A stretch of DNA of 64,000 nt from CALSPH01 sp041690035 (lineage in GTDB: Bacteria; Bacteroidota; Bacteroidia; NS11-12g; UBA955). The DNA lies in assembly GCA_041690035.1 (NCBI GenBank), contig JBDNFC010000016.1, positions 124,001 through 188,000 of the forward strand. The letters are read 5' to 3'. Made by a program: the position numbers and the translations under genes. The first letter of the stretch is position 1. Each line of letters starts with the position of its first letter. Shown here piece after piece: positions 25,486-34,476 of this stretch. The notes under the pieces are model-generated. The model did no database searches and was not told where the DNA came from. It saw nothing but the letters and a program-made list of their open reading frames with translations.

Positions 25486-27033
25486 ATGAAAATAACCGTC
25501 ATCACATTCATGCTTTTTGCATTTTGCTTAACACAAATTTCTTTGTCTGCTCAAGAGTATGATTTAAACAAGTATAAATATCGTTATCAAAACAACAGAG
25601 GTTTTACAACAAGTTTTGATATAAGAGGGGATGGAGAATTATCCACTGTTAAATATAAAGATAACGATACCATTGCCGAAAGCGTAAATATAAATGATAT
25701 AAATAACAGGGCTTTTAATTATAGGCTTGGTCTTTTTTATTTTTCTAATACAAACACAGATAGGCTACAAAGGGAAACGAGTCTTTTTTTGAATAGCAGG
25801 GCAAATTTTAATCAAAATGGTTCAGGTCGTAAACTAAATGATAGCCTAGTATCTAGCCAAGCAAATAATGCTTCAAACTATGATAACAGCGTAATTTATA
25901 ACCAATTAAATAGATTTTATAAACCCAATAATTCTTTTACGTATTTATCTTATGGAGGAAGTGGAAGCATTAATGGATCTAATTTTTTTAATAGCAGATC
26001 CACATCAGGCGATTTTAATCAAAAAATAAATAGGAATAGACTACAAGCCAATTTAAGTATTGGAAAAGGAAAAGGTAGGATTGAAAATGTGTCAGACGCG
26101 GTTTCTGCCATGTTTATCATCAAAGATTTACAGGAAAAGGGTGGATTGGGGCAGCTTTCAGACGTGCAAACAGAGCTTATAGCCCAAGGAATTACTACTG
26201 CTAGAAATAGGCGTTTTATTGATTTCAGGTTCAGAATTATTGACCAAATAGCCCTTTTGGATAGTTTTTTTACACTTGCAGGAGCAAAACCAGACAATGA
26301 CTTAATTTATTACACTACCTTGTATGACAACTGGTTTTATGCAACTAATTTTTTTAGAGGTAGTGGAAAGCGATTTACTTATTCCTTATCTAATTCTGCA
26401 TCTTATGATAAATTTACTAACACCCTAGAAGAGTCTATTGGTAGGGATTATACTTATATAAACACTATTAATACAGACCTTTACAATGCGCTAAATTTAG
26501 AATATACAAGTAGTAAACAACTGAGTTTATACCATGAAAGAAGCTTTATTATTTCTGCTCAATCTGGATTAAGGCATCAAACTGACTTGGCAGAGCGTAA
26601 AGACAGCTTTCAAATCTCCCTTCCATATTCAGAACGGAGTTCAAAATTCAAAAATGGGGATGCCGTAATTTCTACCATTGATTTAACCTATTCTCAACTT
26701 TATCAACCCAATACCCGTACTTATCTTAGATGGAGTGCATCTGCAAATTATTTGCAGCAAAATAGTTTGCTAGGTTTAAGAGTATCTAACCCTGCCAAAG
26801 AAAATAACGTGCTTCAAACTTTGGGTGCAAATTTTAATCTTAATTTCTTTCATTTTTTCTCTCCTAGGTTATCTATTTATGCTAATGCAAATATTCGTGC
26901 CAATGCACTCCTTAGTTCACGACAAAGAGAAATTATTTATGCCCCCAATAACTTATTGAATTTTGAATCCAATAATAGAGCGATTGGCGGAGGTGTTGGC
27001 TTTTCTGCAGGATTGGTTTACGCCTTGTTTTAA
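25486..27033 (+). CDS. Probable outer-membrane beta-barrel protein, unknown function
   Basis: The 515-residue product has a Sec signal peptide (ITVITFMLFAFCLTQISLSAQE; cut after SAQ or nearby). The long mature region is rich in Asn, Ser and aromatic residues with alternating strand patterns. It ends VGFSAGLVYALF, with the terminal Phe expected of an outer-membrane barrel. Strands alternate throughout the second half, for example TRTYLRWSASANYLQQNSLL and LSIYANANIRANALLS. The middle third has a helical segment (about 200-260). No known family is recognised. It stands alone, about 100 bp after the XRE/small-ORF unit. Confidence 0.65.
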   Translation: MKITVITFMLFAFCLTQISLSAQEYDLNKYKYRYQNNRGFTTSFDIRGDGELSTVKYKDNDTIAESVNINDINNRAFNYRLGLFYFSNTNTDRLQRETSLFLNSRANFNQNGSGRKLNDSLVSSQANNASNYDNSVIYNQLNRFYKPNNSFTYLSYGGSGSINGSNFFNSRSTSGDFNQKINRNRLQANLSIGKGKGRIENVSDAVSAMFIIKDLQEKGGLGQLSDVQTELIAQGITTARNRRFIDFRFRIIDQIALLDSFFTLAGAKPDNDLIYYTTLYDNWFYATNFFRGSGKRFTYSLSNSASYDKFTNTLEESIGRDYTYINTINTDLYNALNLEYTSSKQLSLYHERSFIISAQSGLRHQTDLAERKDSFQISLPYSERSSKFKNGDAVISTIDLTYSQLYQPNTRTYLRWSASANYLQQNSLLGLRVSNPAKENNVLQTLGANFNLNFFHFFSPRLSIYANANIRANALLSSRQREIIYAPNNLLNFESNNRAIGGGVGFSAGLVYALF

Positions 27034-27418
27034 AACTTTTATCAAACCAGCGTTTTTTTTGATTAAAACTATTGTGAAAGTGTACTTCGTTTTAGAATAT
27101 TTCTTATACAAAGGGCTTAAAATTTATCAAAAAACTATCTAAGAGAAAAAAAATGCAAATTAGTTTTAACACCCGTTGTGATAGCTAACGTAACGAAGTT
27201 TACAATTTTGGTCACTTTAGTGTAAATAAAAAAACTAATTTTTTTAATATTGTATAGGAAAGGATAAAATACTTACATCGAAAGAAAGCTGCTAATATAG
27301 CTAAAGTTCTAATTCTTAATATGGGGTAAATGATTTATGCCTATTTTTCTAATATTTAGCATGATTTGTGGCACTAAATTGCAATAAAACAAATCTTTTA
27401 TTATATCTTTGCACTATA
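27034..27418. other. Non-coding stretch with imperfect inverted repeats
   Basis: No convincing gene is visible in either direction. ACTTCGTT (27084-27091) and AACGAAGT (27192-27199) form an exact inverted repeat about 100 bp apart, within longer similar arms (TGTACTTCGTT and AACGAAGTTTACA). Just after the upstream gene, ATCAAA and TTTGAT flank a T run and could be a weak terminator. The right end carries the promoter of the next gene. Confidence 0.4.
27404..27411 (+). promoter_or_regulatory. -7 element (TATCTTTG) of the T9SS cargo gene
   Basis: TATCTTTG ends 8 nt before the ATG at 27419, giving a nearly leaderless transcript. A possible TTG -33 element is at 27379-27381 (22-nt spacing). Confidence 0.6.
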
Positions 27419-29542
27419 ATGTATTTACTTGTTGCATTAAGGAAATTTTTTTCCATAATATTGTTTCTTTACTGCAGCCTAGCTTTTGGAGCAGAGCCTA
27501 CAGTGCAGCCTAGCAATATTGTGGTAAGCAATATTAATTGTGGGTCTGCGCTATTGCAGTGGACCAGTGGAAATGGAGATAGAAGAATCGTTATCATGCG
27601 CGAAACGCTTGCCACCAATAGACTTCCCGTAGATGCTGCTAATTATTCTGCCAATAGTTTTTTTGAAAATGGACAAAATTTAGGAAGTGCCAATTATGTT
27701 GTTTTTATTGGCGCAGTTAATTTAGTAAATATTACCAACCTAAAACCCAATACCGTCTATCATTTAGCAGTTTTTGAATATTTTAATAATGCAGGAGTGC
27801 CAAATTATCTTACCAGCAATCCCGCCATTACCAGTTTTACCACCTTGGGGGTCAATCTTAATTTTAGCATTAGTGTATTGGATTCATGTTGGTATAAAAA
27901 TCAATTTAACTTTAGCAACAATAGCACAAGTAATTTTCCTACTACTACCTATAAATGGGGTTTTGGAGATTTTACCAACGCAACATCAGTCTCTCCCTCA
28001 AAAACTTATGTAAATGGTGGATCTTACAAAGTTTTTTTAACAGTATTTCCAAATTTTGGTTGCAAAGATACCATTTTTAAAGATGTAATAGTTATCCCAA
28101 AGCCAACCATTAGTATTAGGGTAAATGATAGCTCTCAGTGTTTGGCGGGCAATAGATTTGACGTAACTAATCTTACTGTTTTTCCACCTTTGAATAGTTT
28201 AGGCTTAGTGCGCACATGGGATTTTGACGATAATACCACCGACAATATTTTTCAGCCTCGAAAAATATACATAAATTCTGGGATATATCTTATAAAAAAT
28301 TATATAGAAATGACCTTTAACAATACACCTACGGGATGTAGAGATACGGGCTATATTCCTATAGAGGTTTTTCCAAATCCATCTGGCGATTTATTAATTT
28401 CTGATACGATTAATTGCATTGGCAGAAATACCATTAGTTTTGAGAATATAACCCCCAATACTATCAGCTATGATTGGGATTTTGGTGATGGAAACAGTGC
28501 AAGTGGAAAATTAGTTTCGCATAATTATGCAAATAATGGAGACTTTAAAGTAATACATACCGCTAGTTCTGCTCAAGGATGTGTTTCTAAAGATACCATC
28601 CTTATACGCGCAAGAATAGCTAAAAATGCAAATTTTGCAGGAATATCTTCTCCAATTTGTTTTTCCAAAAATCCCATAGCCTTAATGCCTATCAATACCG
28701 CTGGAATATTTAGAGGTAATGGCATCTTAGTTAATAATTATGTGCCCAATCTTTTGGGATTTGATACCATCATTCACATTGTTTCAGATCAATTTTGCCC
28801 AGATACTTTTAGGTTTCCTATTGAAGTATTGGCGGGGCCGAAGCCAAATTTAGGCGCTGATATTAACTTATGTAATCAAGCAAACTACTTATTATCAGAA
28901 ACCATTTTAGGCACTTATACTTGGAACGGTGGCAGCAATTCAAAAAGCCTTTTAGTTACAAGCTCGGGTAATTATTGGTTAGCTGTTGATGACGGACAAT
29001 GCAAAGGCAGTGATAGTATTAATATTTACTTTGGAGTGCCACCAGTATTACCAACCATACAAGATACTTTTTTATGTAAAAATTCTGCTATTAAATTCAA
29101 TTTTATTAATTTTGATACCCGTTATTTATGGAATGATGGCACAAGAGATTCATTTAAAACCATTACCAATGCTGGTATTTATACTGTTAGTGCAAGTAAT
29201 CCTTGTGGCAATGCTTCTGCTACATTTAGAATTACAAAACTAGACGAAGATTGCAATGTAATTATGCCTAATTGTTTTACCCCAAATGGTGATAGTAGAA
29301 ATGATGTGTATAAACCATTTTTGTTATCAGATGATATTGTGATAGATCAATTTACAATTTTTAATGGTAGTGGTGAGATTGTTTTTAAAGGAAAAGGGAA
29401 AAATATAACTTGGGATGGCACGTATCAAGGCAAGCCAGTGCCAGCAAACCAAAATTATTTTTACCTTTTATACTACACATTACCTATAAAAGATAACAAT
29501 CAAAAAGCAGAGCTAAAAGGCAGTATTTTTGTGTTGAAATAA
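27419..29542 (+). CDS. PKD-domain surface protein with type IX secretion C-terminal domain (gliding motility-associated type)
   Basis: The 707-residue secreted protein has a signal peptide (FFSIILFLYCSLAFGAEP), a fibronectin III-like domain (about 25-135, CGSALLQWTSGN and LKPNTVYHLAVFEY), and at least three PKD-like domains with the KWGFGDFTNATSVSPSKTY, WDFDDNTTDNIFQPRKIY and WDFGDGNSASGKLVSHNY patterns. Immunoglobulin-like repeats with Asn/Asp-Cys follow. The C-terminal 85 residues (CFTPNGDSRNDVYKPF, IFNGSGEIVFKGKGKNITWD, GSIFVLK) are a CHU_C/type B sorting domain recognised by the type IX secretion system. It is probably a cell-surface adhesin. The ATG at 27419 is chosen because the upstream in-frame extension overlaps the promoter. 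Confidence 0.9.
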   Translation: MYLLVALRKFFSIILFLYCSLAFGAEPTVQPSNIVVSNINCGSALLQWTSGNGDRRIVIMRETLATNRLPVDAANYSANSFFENGQNLGSANYVVFIGAVNLVNITNLKPNTVYHLAVFEYFNNAGVPNYLTSNPAITSFTTLGVNLNFSISVLDSCWYKNQFNFSNNSTSNFPTTTYKWGFGDFTNATSVSPSKTYVNGGSYKVFLTVFPNFGCKDTIFKDVIVIPKPTISIRVNDSSQCLAGNRFDVTNLTVFPPLNSLGLVRTWDFDDNTTDNIFQPRKIYINSGIYLIKNYIEMTFNNTPTGCRDTGYIPIEVFPNPSGDLLISDTINCIGRNTISFENITPNTISYDWDFGDGNSASGKLVSHNYANNGDFKVIHTASSAQGCVSKDTILIRARIAKNANFAGISSPICFSKNPIALMPINTAGIFRGNGILVNNYVPNLLGFDTIIHIVSDQFCPDTFRFPIEVLAGPKPNLGADINLCNQANYLLSETILGTYTWNGGSNSKSLLVTSSGNYWLAVDDGQCKGSDSINIYFGVPPVLPTIQDTFLCKNSAIKFNFINFDTRYLWNDGTRDSFKTITNAGIYTVSASNPCGNASATFRITKLDEDCNVIMPNCFTPNGDSRNDVYKPFLLSDDIVIDQFTIFNGSGEIVFKGKGKNITWDGTYQGKPVPANQNYFYLLYYTLPIKDNNQKAELKGSIFVLK

Positions 29543-29552
29543 AAACTCTTTT

Positions 29553-30605
29553 GTGAGTAGAAAAAATCGAAGAAGAAGGCGCTCTTTATTGGGTTTGAAT
29601 AATGAAGCAGGCCCTGCGAGTGAATTTTTACAGTCTTGTGTTTTTTTTAAATATCAAGCTTTAAAGCATGAACAAATCATCCTAAAACAAGTTCAAGATA
29701 TTAAGTTAGGCATAGATGATGGCAATGTATATTGGCTCAATAGCATTGGTAAGCAATTTTTCCAGTTTCACAAAGAGCTTATTTTAAATAATAAACTAGA
29801 CGACTTTTTAAATATTTTATTGGATATTACTTCCCAAAGAAATAAGTCGGTAGAATTAGATAATTGCATCTATTTAACCACACAGTCTATTTACAGTGTG
29901 ATAAAATGTAAAATAACTTTAGAAACCATTTCTTTTGTGTTTTCTAGCAATTATATTTGGAGCATTCAAGATGATGCAATAGACCCTTTTGATAATATTA
30001 GAATAAGAATTGCAGAAAATCAAGGAATTATAAGACAAAAAGGGGTTGATTATTTGCTTTTTAGTATGTTTGAGGCCATTATTGATAATTATTTTATAGC
30101 ATTTAAAGAGTTGTCTCAAGAACTTGCAACTTTTATAGAAGGAGAGCTTATTGGTCGACAAAATCAGCAGCTTATTAACCTAGAAGAGTTGCGTAAAACA
30201 TTTTATGAATTAAAAAAAGCAGCTATTGGATTAAGGGAGAGTATTTCACAATTTAGCGCCTTTGATAATCCGATGCTTGAAAAATTTAACGCCAAATATT
30301 TTTATGAACTCAAAGAGCAAATTATTTCTTTAACTGATGAAATAGATTCAGAATTGCATCGCATAGAAAGTGCTACAAATTTATATTTTAGCATGCAAAA
30401 TAGAAGGTTGAATGAAGTAATGAAAACACTCACAGTAATAACGGTGTTGTTTATCCCCCTTAACTTTATCACCGGTTTATTTGGGATGAATTTTGAATTT
30501 ATTCCTGGATTAAAATCGCCTAATGGTTTTTACTTTTCTCTGGCCCTAATGATTTTTTTAATCATTAGTATTTTATATTACTTTAAGCGCAAAAAATGGT
30601 TTTAA
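29553..30605 (+). CDS. corA: CorA-family magnesium/divalent cation channel
   Basis: This 350-residue protein has the CorA plan. A cytoplasmic alpha/beta domain is followed by a long helical stalk (about 200-285), then two C-terminal transmembrane helices with the GMN selectivity motif between them (FITGLFGMNFEFIPG, about residue 312). A basic tail KRKKWF follows the second helix. Pentamers conduct Mg2+ (or Co2+/Ni2+) into the cell. The N-terminal 30 residues are unusually Arg-rich (RKNRRRRRS). The start is a GTG at 29553, 10 nt after the preceding gene; it converges on bshA with 7 bp between stops. Confidence 0.9.
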   Translation: MSRKNRRRRRSLLGLNNEAGPASEFLQSCVFFKYQALKHEQIILKQVQDIKLGIDDGNVYWLNSIGKQFFQFHKELILNNKLDDFLNILLDITSQRNKSVELDNCIYLTTQSIYSVIKCKITLETISFVFSSNYIWSIQDDAIDPFDNIRIRIAENQGIIRQKGVDYLLFSMFEAIIDNYFIAFKELSQELATFIEGELIGRQNQQLINLEELRKTFYELKKAAIGLRESISQFSAFDNPMLEKFNAKYFYELKEQIISLTDEIDSELHRIESATNLYFSMQNRRLNEVMKTLTVITVLFIPLNFITGLFGMNFEFIPGLKSPNGFYFSLALMIFLIISILYYFKRKKWF

Positions 30606-30612
30606 TAGAAAA

Positions 30613-31779
30613 TTATTTTGCCAAATTATTTAAACGCAAAGTTTCTTTATTCTTCGAGGCTGCTAATACTTTTATATAGTAATTTTCATACATTGGCATT
30701 ATTTTTTCTAATGAATATTGCTTTGCGTGCTCCAAGCATTGTTTTTTAAACGATGCTAATTTTTCTGGATTTTCTAGCAAAGATATGGCCATCTCCGCCA
30801 TTTTTTCAACATCTCCAACATTGCAAGTATAGCCTGTAAATCCATCAATATTCACTTCGGGCAATCCTCCGGCATTAGATGATATTACAGGTACTTCGCA
30901 TGCCATTGCCTCTAGTGCAGCTAATCCAAAACTTTCTGTTTGTGATGGCAATAAAAATAAATCTCCTATGCTTAAAACCTCCTCAATAGCTTCTTGCTTT
31001 CCTAAAAATATAACCTTATCACAAACACTGTGTTCTCTGCACATTTTTTCAATACTTGCGCGCTCTGGCCCATCGCCAACCAACAATAATTTTGAAGCTA
31101 TTTTTTTATTTACTAATGCAAATATTTTCACCACGTCTTCTACTCTTTTTACTTTTCTAAAATTAGAAGTATGAATAATTATTTTTTCACCCAATTGGGC
31201 AATCGCGGTTTTAAAGTGGTTTTTTTGTTGCTTGTGAAATCTTTTAAAATCTATAAAATTTGGAATGACCTCAATTTCCTTTCTAATATCAAAATTCTTA
31301 AAAGTATCTTCTTTTAAACTGTTTGATACGGCAGTAATACCATCAGAATGATTTATACTGTAAGCAACTACAGGCTCATAGGTGGGGTCTTTGCCCACAA
31401 GGGTAATATCTGTTCCATGCAATGTGGTTACCACTGGACAGTATTTTCCTTTTTCTATAAGTATAGATTTGGCCATAATTGCTGCGCTGGCATGAGGTAT
31501 TGCGTAATGCACATGCAGTAGGTCTAAATCATGAGCAAGCACAATATCTACAAATTTACTTGCAAGAATTGTTTCATAAGGTAGGTAGTCAAAAAGAGGG
31601 TATGAGTTAATGTTTACCTCATGGTAAAATATGTTTTCATTAAATGCATCTAATCTTGCAGGTTGATTATAAGATATAAAATGAACTTGGTGCTGATTAT
31701 TTGCCAATGCTTTGCCCAGTTCTGTAGCTACTACGCCAGAGCCTCCATAAGTAGGGTAGCATGCGATACCTATTTTCAT
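30613..31779 (-). CDS. bshA: N-acetyl-alpha-D-glucosaminyl L-malate synthase (bacillithiol synthesis)
   Basis: The 388-residue GT4 enzyme joins GlcNAc from UDP-GlcNAc to L-malate, the first step of bacillithiol synthesis. The N-terminus KIGIACYPTYGGSGVVATEL, the RLDAFNENIFYHEV segment, LLHVHYAIPHASAA, and TTLHGTDITLVG are characteristic of BshA rather than a general glycosyltransferase. The C-terminal donor site includes LLPSQTESFGLAALEAMACE. The length is normal. bshB and bshC are not in the window, so the pathway cannot be confirmed here. It is read in the same direction as pyrR-pyrB, 60 bp downstream of pyrB, and may be cotranscribed. Confidence 0.92.
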   Translation of the reverse strand: MKIGIACYPTYGGSGVVATELGKALANNQHQVHFISYNQPARLDAFNENIFYHEVNINSYPLFDYLPYETILASKFVDIVLAHDLDLLHVHYAIPHASAAIMAKSILIEKGKYCPVVTTLHGTDITLVGKDPTYEPVVAYSINHSDGITAVSNSLKEDTFKNFDIRKEIEVIPNFIDFKRFHKQQKNHFKTAIAQLGEKIIIHTSNFRKVKRVEDVVKIFALVNKKIASKLLLVGDGPERASIEKMCREHSVCDKVIFLGKQEAIEEVLSIGDLFLLPSQTESFGLAALEAMACEVPVISSNAGGLPEVNIDGFTGYTCNVGDVEKMAEMAISLLENPEKLASFKKQCLEHAKQYSLEKIMPMYENYYIKVLAASKNKETLRLNNLAK

Positions 31780-31839
31780 TTTTTTATTAAAAGGTGAGTA
31801 GTTTAAACAATTGTTAATTAAAATAGATTTTAGTAATCG

Positions 31840-32763
31840 TTATTTTCTATCGGCCAATAAGTATAAAACAGCCATTCTTGTAGCCACTCCATTTTCTACC
31901 TGCTCTAGTATCACAGCTTGGTCAGAGTCGGCAATGTCGCTGCTTATTTCTACCCCTCTGTTTATAGGGCCTGGATGCATAATTACAATTTCTTTTTTTA
32001 TTCTGGTTAACCTTTCAAGTGTCAATCCATATTGCAATTGATAATCTTTTAAACTAGGAAAATAAGTAATTTCTTGCCTTTCTAGCTGAATACGTAGCAT
32101 ATTGGCTACATCGCACCATTTCAATGTTTCATCTAAATTATGCGAAACTTCTACCCCAAGGGCACTGTAATGACGTGGGATTAATGTTTTTGGCCCACAA
32201 ACCATAACTTCTGCACCTAATTTTTTAAGGCAAAAAATATTTGACAATGCTACCCTGCTGTGCATTATATCACCAATAATTGCAACTTTTTTACCCTTTA
32301 CCGTACCAAGTTTTTCTCTTATAGTGTAGGCATCTAGCAATGCTTGTGTTGGGTGCTCATGGGTGCCATCTCCAGCATTGATAATTTGTGCATCTACATT
32401 TTGGGATAAAAATTTGGCTGCACCTGGAGCGGGGTGGCGCATCACTACCATATCCACCTTCATTGCCAAAATATTATTTACAGTGTCTATTAAGGTTTCG
32501 CCTTTACTCACTGAGCTGCTTGATGAAGAAAAATTTAATACATCTGCGCTCAATCTTTTCTCTGCCAATTCAAAAGATATTCTTGTACGGGTTGAGTTTT
32601 CAAAAAAAGCATTTACAATGGTTATATCTCTAAGTGAGGGCACTTTTTTGATATTTCTATTTAATACTTCTTTAAAATTATCTGCTGTTGTAAATATGCT
32701 CTCTATATCTTTTACAGTTAGCTCTTTGATACCAAGGAGGTGTTTTGTGCTAATTAAACTCAT
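31840..32763 (-). CDS. pyrB: Aspartate carbamoyltransferase, catalytic subunit
   Basis: The 307-residue enzyme condenses carbamoyl phosphate and aspartate in pyrimidine synthesis. The carbamoyl-phosphate loop is FFENSTRTRISFELAEKRL, and RHPAPGAAKFL and HEHPTQALLDAYTI carry active-site residues. The aspartate-binding region HPGPINRGVEISSDIADS lies near the C-terminus. The length matches the stand-alone catalytic chain; no pyrI is adjacent. Its start overlaps the pyrR stop by 4 bp (ATGA), so both are made from one mRNA. Confidence 0.97.
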   Translation of the reverse strand: MSLISTKHLLGIKELTVKDIESIFTTADNFKEVLNRNIKKVPSLRDITIVNAFFENSTRTRISFELAEKRLSADVLNFSSSSSSVSKGETLIDTVNNILAMKVDMVVMRHPAPGAAKFLSQNVDAQIINAGDGTHEHPTQALLDAYTIREKLGTVKGKKVAIIGDIMHSRVALSNIFCLKKLGAEVMVCGPKTLIPRHYSALGVEVSHNLDETLKWCDVANMLRIQLERQEITYFPSLKDYQLQYGLTLERLTRIKKEIVIMHPGPINRGVEISSDIADSDQAVILEQVENGVATRMAVLYLLADRK

Positions 32764-33308
32764 TTTTTATCTTCTATTAACCAAACTTGAGGATTATTTT
32801 CATTCCAATCTACTTTTACTTTTTGTCCGCTCCCCCTAGTATCTATACTGTGCCCTACAAAATTTGCTTCAATGGGCAATTCTCTATTAAAGCGCCTATC
32901 TATGAGGGTCATAAGTGCTACATTGGCAGGCCTACCAAAGTCTGCAAGCGCATCCAATGCCGCTCTTATGCTTCTGCCTGTGTAGAGCACGTCATCTATC
33001 AGCAGTATGTTTTTATTTTCAATATCAAAGTTTATGTCTAATTTGTTTGGCACTAGCATTTGCTCTCCGCGTCTAAAATCGTCTCTGTAAAAAGTAATAT
33101 CTAGCTCTCCATAGGTAAGGTTTTCTGTTTTTAGCTGCTTTTTTAGTAAAATCAACATTTTTCTACTGAGTAAAACACCCCGAGGTTGCAAGCCAATGAT
33201 TGCAAGATTTGAGAGGTCTTTATAGTTTTCTATAATTTCAAACATTAACCTATTGAGCGTTAATTCTAATTTTGTTTTATCTAAAATAATTTTTACTTCT
33301 GCTGTCAT
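32760..33308 (-). CDS. pyrR: Bifunctional pyr operon regulator / uracil phosphoribosyltransferase
   Basis: This 182-residue protein of the type I phosphoribosyltransferase fold has the PRPP-binding motif ILLIDDVLYTGRSIRAALDAL and the C-terminal LIDRRFNRELPIEANFVGHS stretch typical of PyrR. In Gram-positive bacteria PyrR controls attenuation in pyr mRNA. Here I see no obvious terminator/antiterminator pair upstream, so it may act mainly as an uracil phosphoribosyltransferase or regulate in another way. It sits 3 nt after the EVE gene and overlaps pyrB by 4 bp. Confidence 0.93.
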   Translation of the reverse strand: MTAEVKIILDKTKLELTLNRLMFEIIENYKDLSNLAIIGLQPRGVLLSRKMLILLKKQLKTENLTYGELDITFYRDDFRRGEQMLVPNKLDINFDIENKNILLIDDVLYTGRSIRAALDALADFGRPANVALMTLIDRRFNRELPIEANFVGHSIDTRGSGQKVKVDWNENNPQVWLIEDKK

Positions 33309-33311
33309 TGC

Positions 33312-33719
33312 TTATTTCTTGCTCATTTTAAAAATTATTTCAAACTCTTCGGGTTTTAATGCCACCACACTTAGCCTGCTTTGTTTTATAATACCTATCA
33401 TGGCTAATTCTGGATTTGCTTTTATTGCTGCTAGAGTAACTGGTTTATCTAATGTTTTTATTGGAGCAATATCTACCGAAACCCAATTTGGATCTAATGT
33501 GCTAGGGTCTTGATATGAGGCTTTGATGACTTCTGCAATACCCATAATTGCTTTATCTTCATTGCTATGGTAAAAAAAACATTGATCGCCTATTTCCATA
33601 GCCCGCAGATTGTTTCTGGCTTGATAATTTCTTACTCCATCCCAAAAGGTAGATTTATCTTTCAATAATTGAACCCAAGGGTATTTGTAGGGCTCAGATT
33701 TCATTAACCAAAAATTCAT
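33312..33719 (-). CDS. EVE domain-containing protein
   Basis: The 135-residue protein is a single EVE domain (PUA-like fold): NFWLMKSEPYKYPWVQLLKD at the start, WDGVRNYQARNNLRAM, and GDQCFFYHSNEDKAIMGIAEV. EVE domains bind modified bases in DNA or RNA; stand-alone bacterial members such as the E. coli and thymocyte-protein-like ones have no settled role. The length and motif order are complete. It is the first gene of a reverse unit with pyrR and pyrB and has a promoter 9 nt before the start. Confidence 0.92.
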   Translation of the reverse strand: MNFWLMKSEPYKYPWVQLLKDKSTFWDGVRNYQARNNLRAMEIGDQCFFYHSNEDKAIMGIAEVIKASYQDPSTLDPNWVSVDIAPIKTLDKPVTLAAIKANPELAMIGIIKQSRLSVVALKPEEFEIIFKMSKK

Positions 33720-33727
33720 TTCATCGG

Positions 33728-33735
33728 CAAAATTA
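33728..33735 (-). promoter_or_regulatory. -7 element (TAATTTTG) of the EVE-pyrR-pyrB unit
   Basis: On the reverse strand TAATTTTG matches TAnnTTTG and ends 9 nt before the ATG at 33719. Confidence 0.55.
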
Positions 33736-33833
33736 ACCTAAAAATTAGATTTTTTTACTTTTTCCGTTCCTTAATCAAAACACCCCGTTTACAAAGCTAA
33801 TTATATTACTTATGATTTTTAATTTGATGGTTT

Positions 33834-34472
33834 GTGCAAAATAATATTACCTTAGTGCAAAATTTTAGCCCGTTTATGGAAAACGCTTTACTTGCAAAAA
33901 ATACTTTGATGACCCTAAAAGCATACATGGCATCGCATGCCACTTTTAATGCGCTAACCACTATTCAAAACTTGATAGCCGATGACAGTAAAAGAGCGGC
34001 TTTAAAATCTTTGTCAGTTTTTGCCAATTTTATTAGAAAAGCCGTTGATCAAATAGAAGATGTGGAGCGCAAAAGCGAACTCGAAATGGCGATGCTTCAA
34101 TATTATTGCACTATGGAACAGTGGCGTTTCGAGGAAAAACTAATTATTGAATTAGTTGCGGATAATAATCAGTTACCCTCAATGATACCTAGTTTTATTA
34201 TTGTTCCATTTGCAGAGTTTTGTATCAGAACTGTATTGGCAGTAAATCAAAAAGCAAAGTTAAATTTCAGATCTTTTAATAATTCAACTCATTTCGGTAT
34301 TATTGCTTTAAGTTCTGTTTATTTTGATGATAAAAATCTAGCAATAAAAAACAATGAGCAGGAAAACAGATATCAATTAATGCAAGAAAGGATATTACTT
34401 TATAAAAATATATATAACATCGAAATTCAATTTCATTCAAGGCAAATTCAACTAAATTTTCAAAAAATATAA
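33834..34472 (+). CDS. Degenerate LytS-type histidine kinase core (pseudokinase candidate)
   Basis: This 212-residue soluble protein has no signal or membrane segment. By eye it aligns along its length with the kinase core of the LytS-type enzyme encoded at 35262. MASHATFNALTTIQ (residues 32-45) matches MNPHFIFNTLNSIQ and keeps the phospho-acceptor His (H35). LQYYCTMEQWRFEEKL (88-103) matches LKLYCELENIRLENGL, and IPSFIIVPFAEFCI (118-131) matches IPTLFLQPFVENAI. His to N-box spacing is 94 residues against 96. The ATP-binding N-box Asn is Phe129, and the G1 box DNGIG is replaced by about NNEQE (173-177). ATP binding is therefore probably lost. It lies 4 nt upstream of a LytTR regulator. The GTG start at 33834 could be the ATG at 33876. 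Confidence 0.7.
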   Translation: MQNNITLVQNFSPFMENALLAKNTLMTLKAYMASHATFNALTTIQNLIADDSKRAALKSLSVFANFIRKAVDQIEDVERKSELEMAMLQYYCTMEQWRFEEKLIIELVADNNQLPSMIPSFIIVPFAEFCIRTVLAVNQKAKLNFRSFNNSTHFGIIALSSVYFDDKNLAIKNNEQENRYQLMQERILLYKNIYNIEIQFHSRQIQLNFQKI

Positions 34473-34476
34473 AAAT

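Noticed and set aside
27368..27418. N-terminal extension of the T9SS cargo gene
   Set aside because: The extension contains the promoter -7 element; the signal peptide starts at the ATG at 27419.
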